Assembly (NCBI GenBank): GCA_021397835.1
Contig: JAJFZO010000747.1
Span: 374,501 to 438,500 of the forward strand
Reading direction: 5' to 3'
Length of the DNA: 64,000 bases
Source: Moringa oleifera
Lineage: Eukaryota; Streptophyta; Magnoliopsida; Brassicales; Moringaceae
Under the pieces are notes generated by a model that was not told where the DNA came from, made no database searches, and was given only the letters and a program-made list of their open reading frames with translations. This document shows positions 1 through 11,307 of this stretch, piece after piece. The position numbers were made by a program, and so were the translations under genes. Numbering within the stretch: the first letter of the stretch is position 1; every line of letters begins with the position of its first letter.

Positions 1-206
1 ATCACATACTACTTGGGAAACATGCATCAAAAAATTCCGCCCAATTTAGAATTCCGAGTTAACTAACGTGTTCTCTTGAGATTTAAGCCCACCTCCATTT
101 TCAACTTCAGTTGGTTTACTGTCTTTTTTAACTGCTCATTTCATTGCAATAAGGTTTCTGCCCCTAAATAATAACATTAATGCTTTTAGTTGTTCTTTTG
201 TTATAG

Positions 207-2853
207 ATATGGAAGAATGGTTTCAATTGGTTATCTCATGCTATCCTCTAAGAGAAGCACGTGGAGAAGTGATAAAACTTGAGCGGAACATTACCCATGA
301 GGAGCAAGCACTCCTACTTGATTTGTTTCGGAAGCAAAGATATGGTTTGGGTATTTCAAGTGCAGTTAATCAGCTTCCTATTGTGCAGATGTTGCTATCA
401 AAGCTAATGGTAATTTCAGTTGGTTATTGCTGGAAGGAGTTTAATGAAGAAGATTGGGATTTTCTATTCTCAAATTTAAGGCGTTGGGTACAATCTGCTG
501 TGGTGATGATGGAGGAACTTGCTGAGAGCATCAATGATTCTATCACGGAAAGCTCTTCTTCTGATAACCCAGACATCCTCAAGAAACTTGAGCAAATTGT
601 TTTTGTTTCAGATAGTTCTCCTCTGATTATTTGTAAAAATGCCCTTTCATCATTTTCCTTGTATTGTGGGCTCTTGGTACTTCAACCAGCTGAAGTTGAA
701 GATACTTTAAGGCCCTTGAGGACTGAAAGATGGGATCCGATCAAAGATCGAATTCTAGAAGGTATTCTTCGCATATTCTTTTGCACCGGGATCGCTGAGG
801 CTATTGCTGGCTCCTTTTCTCATGAGGCTGCATCTCTTATAGCCTCATCTCGGCTTGACTATCCCTCTTTCTGGGAGTCAGTGGCTTTAAGTGTTGTTAA
901 CTCATGTCCAGGTGCTAGAGATAGAGCAGTCAAATCAATTGAATTTTGGGGTTTAAGCAAAGGAGCTATAGACTCTTTGTATGCAATCCTGTTTTCTTCC
1001 AAACCAGTGCCATCATTGCAATTTGCTGCATATGTTGTTTTGTCAACTGAACCTGTTTCCCACTTGTCCATTGTCACTGAAGGCAGTGCCTGTTGCTCAA
1101 ATAGTAATACTAATGGTGATCAGGATTCAGGCAGTGTTGACTTATCATCTGAAGAAAGTGCCCATTTGAATGAGGAAATATCTGTCATGATTGAGAAGTT
1201 GCCTTATGAAGTTCTTGATATGGATTTGATGGCCCAGCGGCGGGTAAATCTTCTTTAATCAATAGCATGCTTAAACTTATTGGCTTCGTTATTTCTCAGT
1301 TTTGTTTTTTCCGCTGATGAAATTATCAGCTAGTGCAGCTACTGTTTTAATAACTATAGTCAGTATTGATCTCATTTAATTGGCAGGTAAATGTATTTCT
1401 TGCATGGTCCTTGTTGCTTTCACATTTATCTTCATTACCGTCATTATCACACCCACGGGAGAGATTGGTGCAGTATATTCAGGATTCTGTTAATTCAGTG
1501 ATATTAGATTGCCTTTTTCAGCATGTTCCCTTGGAATTATGCATGGCATATAGCCTGAGGAAGAAAGATGGGGAGGTTCCTTCTGGTTTATCAGAGGTTG
1601 CTACTGCAGCAACACATGCCATCACTACTGGTTCATTGTTGTCTTCTGTGAAACAACTTTGGCCTATTGAACCTGTGAGAATGGCTTCACTTGCTGGAGC
1701 AATATATGGTTTGATGCTTCGTCTTCTCCCAGCGTACATTCGAGGTTGGTTTAGTGATTTACGAGATCGTTCTGCCTCATCTTCAATAGAAATGTTTACA
1801 AGAGCATGGTGTAGCCCTCCATTAATTGCAAATGAGCTATCTCAGGTGCGTGCAGTTTAAGAAAGATGTCATTGTCCTCATACATGGTAGAAACTCCAAT
1901 CTGCATATTCAACAAATTGTTCTAGTACCGGATCATAATAAGCAGATTGAACTTCTGTTCGCAATAATTTAGAAATAAAGACAATTGAATGACACATGTT
2001 CTATAGAAACTTGTAAATTAGTCATCTTCAAGTAAATTTCACTGTTCTGGTCCACAAAGTTGGCAAGTGATTACTTAATATCAAGAACTTATTAATTCCT
2101 TTTTGTTAAACTTACGCCTTGGTCATGGTCGTGGTCTACTGTGTCTCTTCACATTTACAGTTTTACTGCAAGACTTGTTCTCATTTGGAAAATGGAAAGA
2201 TTAGATGTGAACCACTTTGGCAGTTAAAATGTGACGATTATGATGTAAGAGGAAGTTTTTCTTTGGTTGCAGATAAAGAAAGCCAATTTCAATGACGAGA
2301 ACTTTTCTGTTAGCATAAGCAAATCTGCAAATGAGGTTGTTGCTACCTATACAAAGGACGATACGGGGATGGATCTAGTTATTAGACTTCCTGTCTCTTA
2401 CCCACTACGGCCTGTTGATGTTGATTGTATGAGGAGCCTAGGAATTAGTGAAGTCAAGCAGAGGAAGTGGTTAATGTCTATGATGTTGTTTGTTCGCAAT
2501 CAGGTACTTGCTGCAGTTTCTTTTTTAGTTCTTCTAGCCTACCATGACAGAGAAATGGCACTTGTTAAGGATTGTACCAAAAGACCTCTGTAATAATCGG
2601 ATAATTTGGTGTCCTTTTGATGCAGAATGGAGCATTAGCTGAAGCTATACGGATATGGAAACGTAATTTTGACAAGGAATTCGAAGGTGTGGAGGAGTGT
2701 CCTATCTGTTACAGTGTCATCCACACGGCAAACCACAGCCTTCCTCGCCTTGCTTGCAAGACCTGCAAACACAAGTTTCATTCTGCCTGTCTCTATAAGT
2801 GGTTCTCAACTTCTCACAAATCGTCATGCCCATTGTGCCAGTCTCCATTTTGA
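207..2853 (+). CDS. LTN1: E3 ubiquitin ligase listerin, C-terminal part (5' end outside window)
   Basis: Listerin is the RING E3 ligase of ribosome-associated quality control. It binds 60S subunits with stalled peptidyl-tRNA and ubiquitinates the nascent chain. Four exons are visible: 207-1243, 1387-1845, 2273-2503 and 2626-2853. All internal boundaries are GT/AG, and together they give about 650 residues of the much longer family protein. The first two bases complete a codon begun in an upstream exon outside the window. The C-terminus carries the diagnostic listerin RING at about 2699-2840: CPIC, then [17 protein letters not shown] and CPLC just before the stop, as in the family. The upstream residues are alpha-helical HEAT-like sequence without strong motifs. 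The visible exons show no breaks. The gene converges on DAP3 downstream. The symbol rests on the C-terminal RING and its terminal position. Confidence 0.9.
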
Positions 2854-3676
2854 CCTAGGCACCGATTTTTAAGTTACAGGGATATTCCTTTAAGATTCTC
2901 AACTTCATCATTTGTACAAAAGAAGCAAAACAGTAATAAGTCAGAGTAGAACATCTGCCAGTCTAGATAACAGAATTGGAAGATTTTCGGGAGGAAAAAG
3001 ATATATTCGGGTTAGGAGGTTGAACCACACAAGTAGAGCTCAAACCTTTAAGGTCTACCTCTCTATTCAATGTTGTAATGTAATGATGGTCAAATATTGC
3101 CAGACTGTATCTATTATTTTCATCAACCAGTAGGTTTTAAAAGACACTGAAGAGAAACCTGAATAAGTTGGAGGCACACTTTTGCAATCCTGTTTGAATA
3201 GAAAGACAAACAAAAGCTTTGGGGCAACCTGTCTGAAATGTGTTTTCCATCAATTTTAACACTGGAAACCAAACCATTGTTGGACCAGTGATAGCTGTCA
3301 GGAAGAGAGAAAAGAAGCACAGAACCAAGGAACACAGGAAAACCTGATTGCAGTTTATTCTGTTTGCCTTTCAAGGACCAGGCAGAGCTATGAAGTCATT
3401 CTTTCACGTCTATTCCTCTGATCAAATATTACAGGACATCAAAATTCTTTAAAAAATGGGAATACAAAATTCAAACTGATCTACATATGTTACATCCTCT
3501 TCTCGGCCCCTGTGGGATGAGCATTGCAATCAAACTAAATTAATGAAGGTAGTAAGCTAAGCTCTTTCATGTTGAGGCAAGGATTCTCCAGTTGTGTATC
3601 AAAAGATGAAAAAACCAAAGGCCATGAATGCAGAGAAACTCTGAAAAATGCATGTCTCCATATATTGCCTTACATG
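2854..3676. other. Convergent 3' region between listerin and DAP3
   Basis: About 820 bases separate the two stop codons and should hold both 3' UTRs. Short ORFs on both strands (for example near 3123-3374) lack family resemblance and look like chance. No repeat or RNA gene was recognised. Confidence 0.6.
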
Positions 3677-6600
3677 TCACCGCATTAAGGGGACTAACCA
3701 CCTCATCTCGGCACCATTCCCATTGGACAAATAGTACACCTTCTTCCAGTTCTCCTCTGAGAATGCATCACGACGTACTAATCTTTGCCTGGAAAAGAAA
3801 ATAGTGCACAATGCTTGAGACTCCATAATATCATTACAGATAGAAGACATTTTGCTGTTTAACCACTATCACAAATTTAAAAAAAAGGCAATTATCCCAT
3901 TGTATCAAGGAAAATACATGTCTCATCAACTAGAGAACTGGTGTATGATCCACACAACAAAAGGCTCATCCATGAAACCCTCAGAAAGATACTAACCTAT
4001 GGTTATCATCTCATGTATTCACTGAAGCTGGACTAATAAGCTACCCAAGAAAACGGGTGGATTTTTTCATGTTGTAAATCTAGAAATGCTTAGAAAGTGA
4101 TTATGCAAATTTCATGCTAACACCAATAATAAACTCAATGATCTAAATGGCATGCCAATAGCCAAAGTCAGCAAAGACTGAAGATACCAAAAGCTACTAA
4201 ACAGAATTAAGTAAAAGACAACTTATCGGGCCAGATTAAAGCAACATCTCACATATATATAGAAAGTCTCCATATACATACCTAACATAGTAATGGCAGA
4301 CAGCTGCTGCTTCATCTAAACTGTAGCGAGGAAAATTCACACGGGCATCCACAGGAACATCTGGCAAGTCTTTGCGTAGTTTTCCAACTGCAGTTGAATG
4401 ACTATAAGCACCCACCATCATATCATCATGCATCATAGACCTGAAGGCATTAACCTGCAAAAGAAGTGCATGAGTTTTGAAGAAAGCCAAACTAGAGACA
4501 TGATCATGAAAACAAGTGTCAAATATTTCCATTCCAAAGTGAACCTCAAAATATATTTTGTGTACAACACTTCCATGTCATAAAAATGTTTCTTATTGCA
4601 GACATCCTATAGTGGTAAATTCACTGCAAGAAGTAAGCTAGAAATTGCAGAAGTATCAGCCATTAGAAAGTTAAGCAATGATTATGTGATACATACAAGA
4701 AGAAAATAATTAGAACAAAATTTTGTAGGCTTCAACGTAATACTCAACCAAACAGCTGCACAAAGACAAATATATGATACTAACCATTGAAAGTTCTCTA
4801 GCATGTATCGGGCGACAAGAGCGAGGTGTAACTGGTTCCTCATACTCGCTGAATGTAAACCAGTTATTATACTGGAGACCAGTGACAGAAACATGACAGT
4901 TATTTCAAAACAATTCCAACAGAGAACTGGGAAAGAAAGAACAAATTGTAAATGGACAACCAAACATCACACAATGTAGGGAGTTGGAACTCACTTGATC
5001 AATAGCAATGAGCACGGGAATGTCTTTCACAAGTGACAACTCTTTCCTCAATCGAACAACCACTCCAACTGATGCATGTGTGCTCTGAATTCCCATTTGC
5101 ACAAGGTCATATAGAGTTGAACCTTCTGGGATTAACATCGTATCTGCTCCTTTCATCCATCCAACACCTGCACCTTCTCCTAGTGGAATAGGATCATACA
5201 TTTGACAAGGTAATTGTCTTAACCGAGGCTCATTATACTTCAAAAAATCCTGCCGAAAAATATGCCATAAGAACAAGTTACAACAATTAAACCAAGCATG
5301 ATACTGAAGTTAGAAATTGGAACTCCCTTGTCTTTGTATTTTCACTTTTTCTAAAGTTCTTTTGCCAGGGGTTTGGAGAGAAGTAAAATCCAAAAACTAT
5401 ATTTTCCCATTACAACCACCAATAAATAAGTGAAGACAATTCATTAGAGAAAATAGAAAGTCACAAAAAGTGACTTTAACTGGAAAAAAAAATGACAAGA
5501 AAAATAAACTTGCCTTGAGAACATTTTCAGCCTGTACAGGCGTATCCCAAAGACTTGTTTGTGGATTTTTATAGAAAAATCCTCCATGAGTCCATTCGCG
5601 GCCTCTGGGGGCATATAATACCAGCCAACCTTCATCACGAGCCCAGTGAACAAGCATTGCAAGTGCAATACTCTTTCCACTCTTAACAGGACCATCCAAG
5701 ACAATCTGTTTCCTAACCTTTAGAGCTGGACAGAATACACCACCATAACCACAATTTGTTGTCATGCAATCTTATTATGCAACTGATAAATTAGACTGAC
5801 ATGACAAAAGGAAATACTGTAGATAAATTAGAATGACATTAGGAAATTTTACTTTAAAGAAGGAAAATTTTAAGACATAAAATATTTAGCTCAAATATTT
5901 AGAAACATTCACCACCAAATTGTGCACTGTTTATCATAGTGCAACTAGTTCAAGAATTCTGAAATGCTATAAACAAGAGAGTAAATCTTTTTCCGTTTAA
6001 ACTCATATTTGGAAAATTGAAGGGATCATAGAACAGATACATTCCGCTGCATGTACGATAGCAAAAAAAATAAAAAAGGAACATTATTGTGCACAGTATA
6101 TTCATAAATTCTATTCATTACAAACTAGTACAATAGCAGAAGCAAATCTTCAGCCATTATTCCTCTCCATTAACATCAAAATGTCCTAAAAGCCAACCTC
6201 AGGTTGTCAACATACAATATATTTCCAAGTTCAGATTGGAGAAAACTGAACCAGCGTGAAACAATCCAATTCTAATTATGATGGACAGAGCCATTAAAAA
6301 ACAGACCTTTACTATCATTTGACCACATTGGAGGATCAACTATGCGCCTAAAGTTATCACGAAGGTCCAAGAAATTCTGTCGTACAAGCAATGCTGGTCT
6401 CATTGATTCCTTGAACTCCTCCTCCATTCCCGCAGGCAACCCTTCTGGCAAAACCGCATTCAATCCCTCCTCACTATGATCACACTCCCCACAGGCATAA
6501 ATCAGTCTCACATAAACATACAAAACACAGGATATGCATATAGGCATATAGATAGAACATCAGCGAGAAAGAAAGAGAGAGAGACCTGAACTTGAGGTAG

Positions 6601-6992
6601 GAGCAGGTGTCCTTGCGGGAAAGGAGGGAGAGAGAAGGAGTGGAGGTGAAGAGCAGGCGGTTGTTGGGTCCTACGTCTAGCGTGGGGTTCTTCTCGTCCT
6701 CGGCCAGTCGTTGTGCACGCGCCGCCACGTAGTCGTCGGCAGCTGAATCGAAATCGTCGCCTGCAGCGCCGGGTGCAGCGGAGGAATCAGAGCCTTTAGA
6801 TTTCGATTTCTTGTCGTTCCCCTTCTTGGCCTTAGTGAGCGACGTTTTCGTGGCTTTGGATGAGTAATACTGCCATCCGCTGCGATTTGCAGTCACTTCT
6901 GTGGTCGACGACGATGACAAATTGATCGGTGTTGTCGTTTGATTCCATCTTTTTGCACTTGTCAGAGCCGCTCTAACAGTGGACCGCCACAT
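3677..6992 (-). CDS. DAP3: Mitochondrial small ribosomal subunit protein mS29 / DAP3, P-loop GTPase
   Basis: DAP3 (mS29) is a GTP-binding protein of the mitochondrial 28S-type subunit. Seven exons on the minus strand: 6586-6992, 6307-6473, 5514-5725, 4995-5249, 4785-4871, 4282-4454 and 3677-3788. They total 1413 bases, giving 470 residues with phases that fit throughout. The N-terminus is rich in Arg, Ser and Thr and low in acidic residues, as expected of a mitochondrial presequence; a Lys/Ser-rich stretch follows. The P-loop GPVKSGKS is at about residues 203-210, and the Walker B-like strand PVLIAIDQ at about 340-347. The protein ends RWLVPLMR. Exon 3 ends AAG|GCAAGT and the next exon follows CGGCAG, so that intron is GC-AG. 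The start is the first ATG after a T/C-rich leader. The gene is complete and shows no breaks. Confidence 0.93.
5250..5513 (-). other. GC-AG intron in DAP3
   Basis: Read on the minus strand, exon 3 ends CTCAAG and the intron begins GCAAGT. The acceptor is CGGCAG before GATTTT. No GT donor nearby keeps both the reading frame and the family sequence (NVLK-DFLKYNE). The AAG|GCAAGT context is the strong consensus typical of GC donors. Confidence 0.85.
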
Positions 6993-8564
6993 TTCTTCTA
7001 TGTCTCTCGACTCCCTCCTTCGCTCTGACGTTTTGGGGATTTTTGAGTAAGTGTCTGCGTCTGTAAGAGAGAGCTGAAACAGGCAACAGCGAGTAAGTGG
7101 TGAATCCGCAATTAGAAAACAAAACGAGGAGATTTTAGTCAGTCAGTAAAAGTTCGATCTCTAAGGACGAGTTAGTAGGTCCAGTGGGCCAGGCTACTTC
7201 TTGAGCCCAATCGGTCTCCCCTCTTTGTCAACTCAAAACTACGCCGTATAAACAGATTGAAATCAGGTACAAGTAAATCATGTGCTCAAGTAACTAATAA
7301 AGATCATTTTATGAATGCATAGTATTTCCTTTGGATATAATTTGTGTTATTTTTTAAAAAAAAATTAAAGATATGATAATTTAATTATTAATATTTTATA
7401 TATTTGTTTTTTATCATATAACATGATGAATTATTTTTTAAAAAAAAAAACCATTAATTTTCTTGTTGAAAAGATCAACACAAGTTTACATTAACCAAAA
7501 TAAATAAATAAATAAATAAATCTATATTCTCCATGATGAGTATAATTTGAATTTAAGTGCAAACAATACCCTTCACTGAATCCAAGGGCTAGAGAAGTCC
7601 CGAGAGGTCAGTTTAATTGTAGGGCTAATGACCTTTTCTAAACGCATACATAATTAAGAAAACTTGATTTAGTTGATAGTATATATGGCCGAAAGATAGA
7701 AATATTTAATAAAATCAGTTAGCTTTTTGGGTGTGCTAACAAAGGATTAGTGATAAAATGCGTTTATTAAACTAATTTATTAACCGACCAATAACTTAAC
7801 CACAATGTTGCCGGCTCGCTCTCTATATGTTCCATGCAAGATACCATAACGTGTTGCTTCACAATACGTATTCATATATATAACCTATAGGGATCAATCG
7901 GTTTAATTGACCATTTATGTATATTAATCTGTCATCTTAATTAATTTGATTTCACCTAATGCACACCTAACTTTCCTTGTGGAAATTTTGAGCCACAAAT
8001 TATGCACCGATCTTGTGTGTCATCCACTTCTATAACAATCAAAACTAGACCTAAATTACCTAATGTTTATATGGACTCATTATTTACGTGATTAAGACAT
8101 TGATTACTACATTAGTTACTCCATTATGTTGTTTAATCAATTTAACCCTTGAAAATTGAAAGAGACAAGATTGGATTAATTTACCAACTTCCCAATCTTT
8201 CTTAAAATGTGTCAAAAGCGATTATTAGTTTGGCTTATCCAGGCATGCACAATATTAAGATTTTTTTAAAAAAACTAATAATCGTAACAGTTTAATAAAA
8301 TAAATAATTATTAAAATATATTTTATTTATTTATTATATAAAAATTTAAATTCAATATATATTATTTTTAAAATAAATCAATAAAAATCAAATCAGAGAA
8401 GATTAAAGTTATCATATAAATATAAGCAATCAAATGAACCAAAAGCCGGCCACTCAATTCTCCTGAGAGCCATAGTCGTCAGCCAAGGGCAACCCATTGG
8501 TTCGTATGCAGTAGTTGTAGTAACTCAGTGGAATCACAACGAGACAAAGAGATTTTTTTTTTTT
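6993..8564. other. Intergenic region: DAP3 promoter, then AT-rich spacer
   Basis: The first 200 bases should be the DAP3 5' UTR and promoter. Beyond about 7,260 the sequence is AT-rich low-complexity DNA, with an AAAT tetranucleotide run near 7499-7520 and poly-A runs near 7440. No gene or RNA was recognised. Confidence 0.6.
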
Positions 8565-8570
8565 TTGACC
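8565..8570 (+). promoter_or_regulatory. W-box (TTGACC) upstream of the WUN1-like gene
   Basis: TTGACC follows a T tract about 115 bases upstream of the TATA box. W-boxes bind WRKY factors and would suit a wound or senescence-induced gene. A single short motif may occur by chance. Confidence 0.4.
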
Positions 8571-8683
8571 TTTTTGAATAAAGATGATAAGGTGGCTCTG
8601 AATCTTGACCATGGTGGGCCCTTGTCTTTGAGCTCTCGTGCAGCTCCACCGTCCTAATCTCCTTCCCTAGTCACCTTTGTTTC

Positions 8684-8691
8684 TATAAATA
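8684..8691 (+). promoter_or_regulatory. TATA box of the WUN1-like gene
   Basis: TATAAATA lies about 145 bases upstream of the presumed initiation codon. A T/C-rich leader follows, as is common for plant 5' UTRs. It implies transcription starting near 8,715. Confidence 0.6.
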
Positions 8692-8834
8692 CCGGAACTT
8701 ACCTTGACTCCAAAAATCCATTGACAATCCGCACTTCTCTCTGCTCCATAACGCTTTCTTTGACAAGTTTTCGTCTCTACAGATATCTCTCTCTTTTCTT
8801 TCTGTCTTCCTCTCTGCCTCTCTCGTTTACAGAA

Positions 8835-9365
8835 CTGGCAAACCATCAAGGAAAAAGCCTGGAGCAGCAAGAAGAGGAAAACAAAAGGGTGGTCAATGCC
8901 CTATACCAAGCCTTGAACTCACGCGACGTCCACGCCGTGCACCGCTTGCTGGCACCCGACCTCGAGTGGTGGTTCCATGGCCCACCTACCCACCAGCACT
9001 TGAAGCGAATACTCACCGGATCCTCGCCGTCGTCATCCTCACTAGACGGTTCCTCCTCCCCCACCTTTGCTCCCATCTCTATTGCCGCCTTTGGATCAAC
9101 CGTCATCGTCGAAGGCTACGGCAACCAACGCTCAGCCTCGTGGGTGCACGCCTGGACCGTCACTGATGGGGTAATCACTCAGGTGAGGGAGTACTTCAAT
9201 ACCTCCGTCACCGTCACCCGCCTTGGCCCCACCGTGACCCCATCCTCAAACTCCGTATCCTCCTCACCAGCTGTCAAGTCACAATCCTCTAATAACTGCC
9301 AGAGGCTTTGGCAAAGCAAGCTCTGCGATCACAAGTCTGTTCCGGGCCTCGTTTTAGCACTCTAG
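8835..9365 (+). CDS. Wound-induced protein 1 / SAG20-like (SnoaL-like fold), no in-frame ATG
   Basis: This small protein belongs to the plant WUN1/SAG20 family, induced by wounding and senescence. It is related to the SnoaL/NTF2-like fold; its biochemical role is unknown. The diagnostic blocks are ENKRVVNALYQALNSRD, APDLEWWFHGPP, FGSTVIVEGYG and SWVHAWTVTDGVITQVREYF. Length is about 176 residues in one exon, ending KSVPGLVLAL, as the family does. The reading frame is open from before 8,721, but no in-frame ATG occurs anywhere in it. At the expected start there is a CTG at 8835-8837 (GAACTGG: G at -3, G at +4), which I used. The gene may be a start-loss allele, use a non-AUG start, or take an ATG from an undetected upstream exon (a TTTACAG acceptor-like site lies just before). 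The family call is firm; the start is not. Confidence 0.75.
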   Translation: MANHQGKSLEQQEEENKRVVNALYQALNSRDVHAVHRLLAPDLEWWFHGPPTHQHLKRILTGSSPSSSSLDGSSSPTFAPISIAAFGSTVIVEGYGNQRSASWVHAWTVTDGVITQVREYFNTSVTVTRLGPTVTPSSNSVSSSPAVKSQSSNNCQRLWQSKLCDHKSVPGLVLAL

Positions 9366-10186
9366 CCCTTCCTGTATCAGTAACTCTCAAAAGGCTCATC
9401 ATCGGCATTTAGATATATAATTAATGCATGATATCATATATGCTAATTAATGTCCTGTCACCTTTGTAGACAATTGTGTGTTTAAATTATCAAAAGGTGC
9501 ATGTAACTAAGGTCTTATATACTTGGTTATTTGTGCACCGGGTGTAAGTTAATTTGTCTTATTTTATCAAGTGGTGTTTACCATTTATAATGTGATGCTA
9601 TAATGTTAAAGAAATGGTCTAATTTTCTACTTATATATAATATCTTAAGTACTTTTTGTAAATTAATCAACCCGAGTCACTAATCTCTCATTTGATTCTT
9701 GTTCATCTGGATTAATTTATGTGCAATAACGTACATATATAGGATTAGCATTTAAAAATTGAAAATTAATGGGAGTGGGCAGCTTTGTGCTCTGTGTTTA
9801 GCAAACGGCAATCCACTGCTGTGTCTACTGAGGTGCTTCACTGCTGTATAATTAATAGTTTTCTTCGTGTTCTTCACTTGTTTATTCACCTGCTAGTAGT
9901 GTGGTGCATAGGAAAACGAAACTGATAGCAAGGTAGGAGCATCTCTTCTCTAGCATGGCTTATTTTCAAAACTTATATATATACACCAAAATGAACTTGT
10001 TTTCATTGGAAATTAGACCAATTCCGATACCCCTTTAATTTTGGCTTAGTGCATGCTTATAACATTTTGAAGATCTTAATATAATAATTTATTGACCAAA
10101 TCTCCAATATTTTGGTAAAAATAGTTATATAATGATGATTGATTAGCGGAGAGAGATTACGAATGAAAATGGAGAAGCACTTCCTA
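9366..10186. other. Spacer between the WUN1-like gene and the SDR pseudogene
   Basis: This should hold the 3' UTRs of both converging genes and AT-rich sequence. No ORF of note, repeat or RNA gene was recognised. Confidence 0.55.
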
Positions 10187-11166
10187 CTAAAATCCCACAC
10201 AATTTTTGGAGGTGGGGAACCCACCATCTACAACAAGGTTATGCCCAATAACATACTCAGATTCATCAATAGCAAGATAAAGAGCAGCCTCTGCAATGTT
10301 TTTGGCTTGTATGGTTGTACCCTTTAGATTGGCTAGTGTTCTTAAAAGTTCCTCCATCTTCTCCACTTCATCATCACAAGCTCCTATGTTGATGTCATCG
10401 TCTTCCTCGCAGCTCTTCAATGCATGAACAAGCATGAAAGTAGCCACTCCGAAAGGAGAAATACAGTTAATCCTAATACCGTGCTGGTCTAGCTCGCAGG
10501 CCGTGTTCTTTGTTAGCCCTACAATGGCATGTTTCGAGGCTGTGTAAGCATGAGGGCCAAGCCCTCCCATAAAACCAGCCACACTCGCTGTGGATATTAT
10601 GCACCCACTTCCTCTCGGCTTCATTACTCTCGCCGCATGCTTCATGCCGAGGATAGCTCCTCTTACGTTGATCCTCATTTTGTGGTCGAACTCATCTGGG
10701 TGGGTCGAAATCCACGATGCTCTTTCGGTTTGTTTGGTTCCCGAGAATTCCAGCGTTGTTGAAAAGAACATCGAGCCGGCCGAACTGGGAAACTGTTGTG
10801 TTGATCAAGGTTTCGATGTCTTCTTCGAAGCTTACGTCGCAGTGAATGTAAGTGGCTGAAGGGGAGAGCGAATTAGCCAAAGCGGGGTCGTCGATATCAG
10901 CGATGACTACTTTGGCTCCATGCCTTATGAAGAGCCTCACTGTTGCCTCTCCAATCCCTCTGGCACCGCCTGTTATAAACTATGACTTTTCCTTCCAATC
11001 TGTCCGAGAAGCAAACAGGATTGATCAGCCATTTTTATGGGAAAAACGATGAGGGCGATTGAAGCAAAGTGTACCTTTTTGACAAAAGAGAAGCACAGTC
11101 CTTGCCCATGGCATGAATCCCTTGAAGGGTCTTCTCAGGCGTCACCTGAGCCGGCATGGTTGACAT
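10187..11166 (-). pseudogene. Short-chain dehydrogenase/reductase (SDR110C type), two frameshifts
   Basis: This is the relic of an NAD(P)-dependent SDR of the plant group holding secoisolariciresinol dehydrogenase-, xanthoxin dehydrogenase- and momilactone synthase-like enzymes. Exon 1 (11075-11166) starts MSTMPAQVTPEK and splices with good GT/AG sites to exon 2 at 10999. The cofactor site TGGARGIG, the strand VVIADI with its NAD-favouring Asp, NNAG and the catalytic YTASK are all present. They lie in three different frames. The first shift is one extra base near 10977-10979, in the GKV-ITGG strand. The second, at 10697-10704, is TGGGTGGG on the plus strand; a 4-base duplication (or one extra base) puts a TGA in frame. 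The shifts do not compensate. The rest is undamaged, so inactivation is recent or these are sequence errors. The family is clear; the substrate cannot be given. Confidence 0.85.
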
Positions 11167-11233
11167 AACCACAGAGAGAGAGAGAGAGGGAGAGAGAAGA
11201 TGAAGACGATTAAAGAAAAGAAGGAAGGTGTGC

Positions 11234-11243
11234 TTTATATATA
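11234..11243 (-). promoter_or_regulatory. TATA box of the SDR gene
   Basis: TATATATAAA on the minus strand lies about 70 bases upstream of the ATG. A CT-rich leader (11171-11198) separates them, so the promoter still looks intact despite the coding lesions. Confidence 0.6.
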
Positions 11244-11307
11244 GCATTGAGGGGCTTACTTTAGTCGCCCAGTTTTTCTTAGTAGGGTCTCCTGCACTCA
11301 AACACAT

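Noticed and set aside
859..1077. Antisense ORF inside the listerin exon
   Set aside because: It overlaps a conserved coding exon on the other strand and has no family resemblance.
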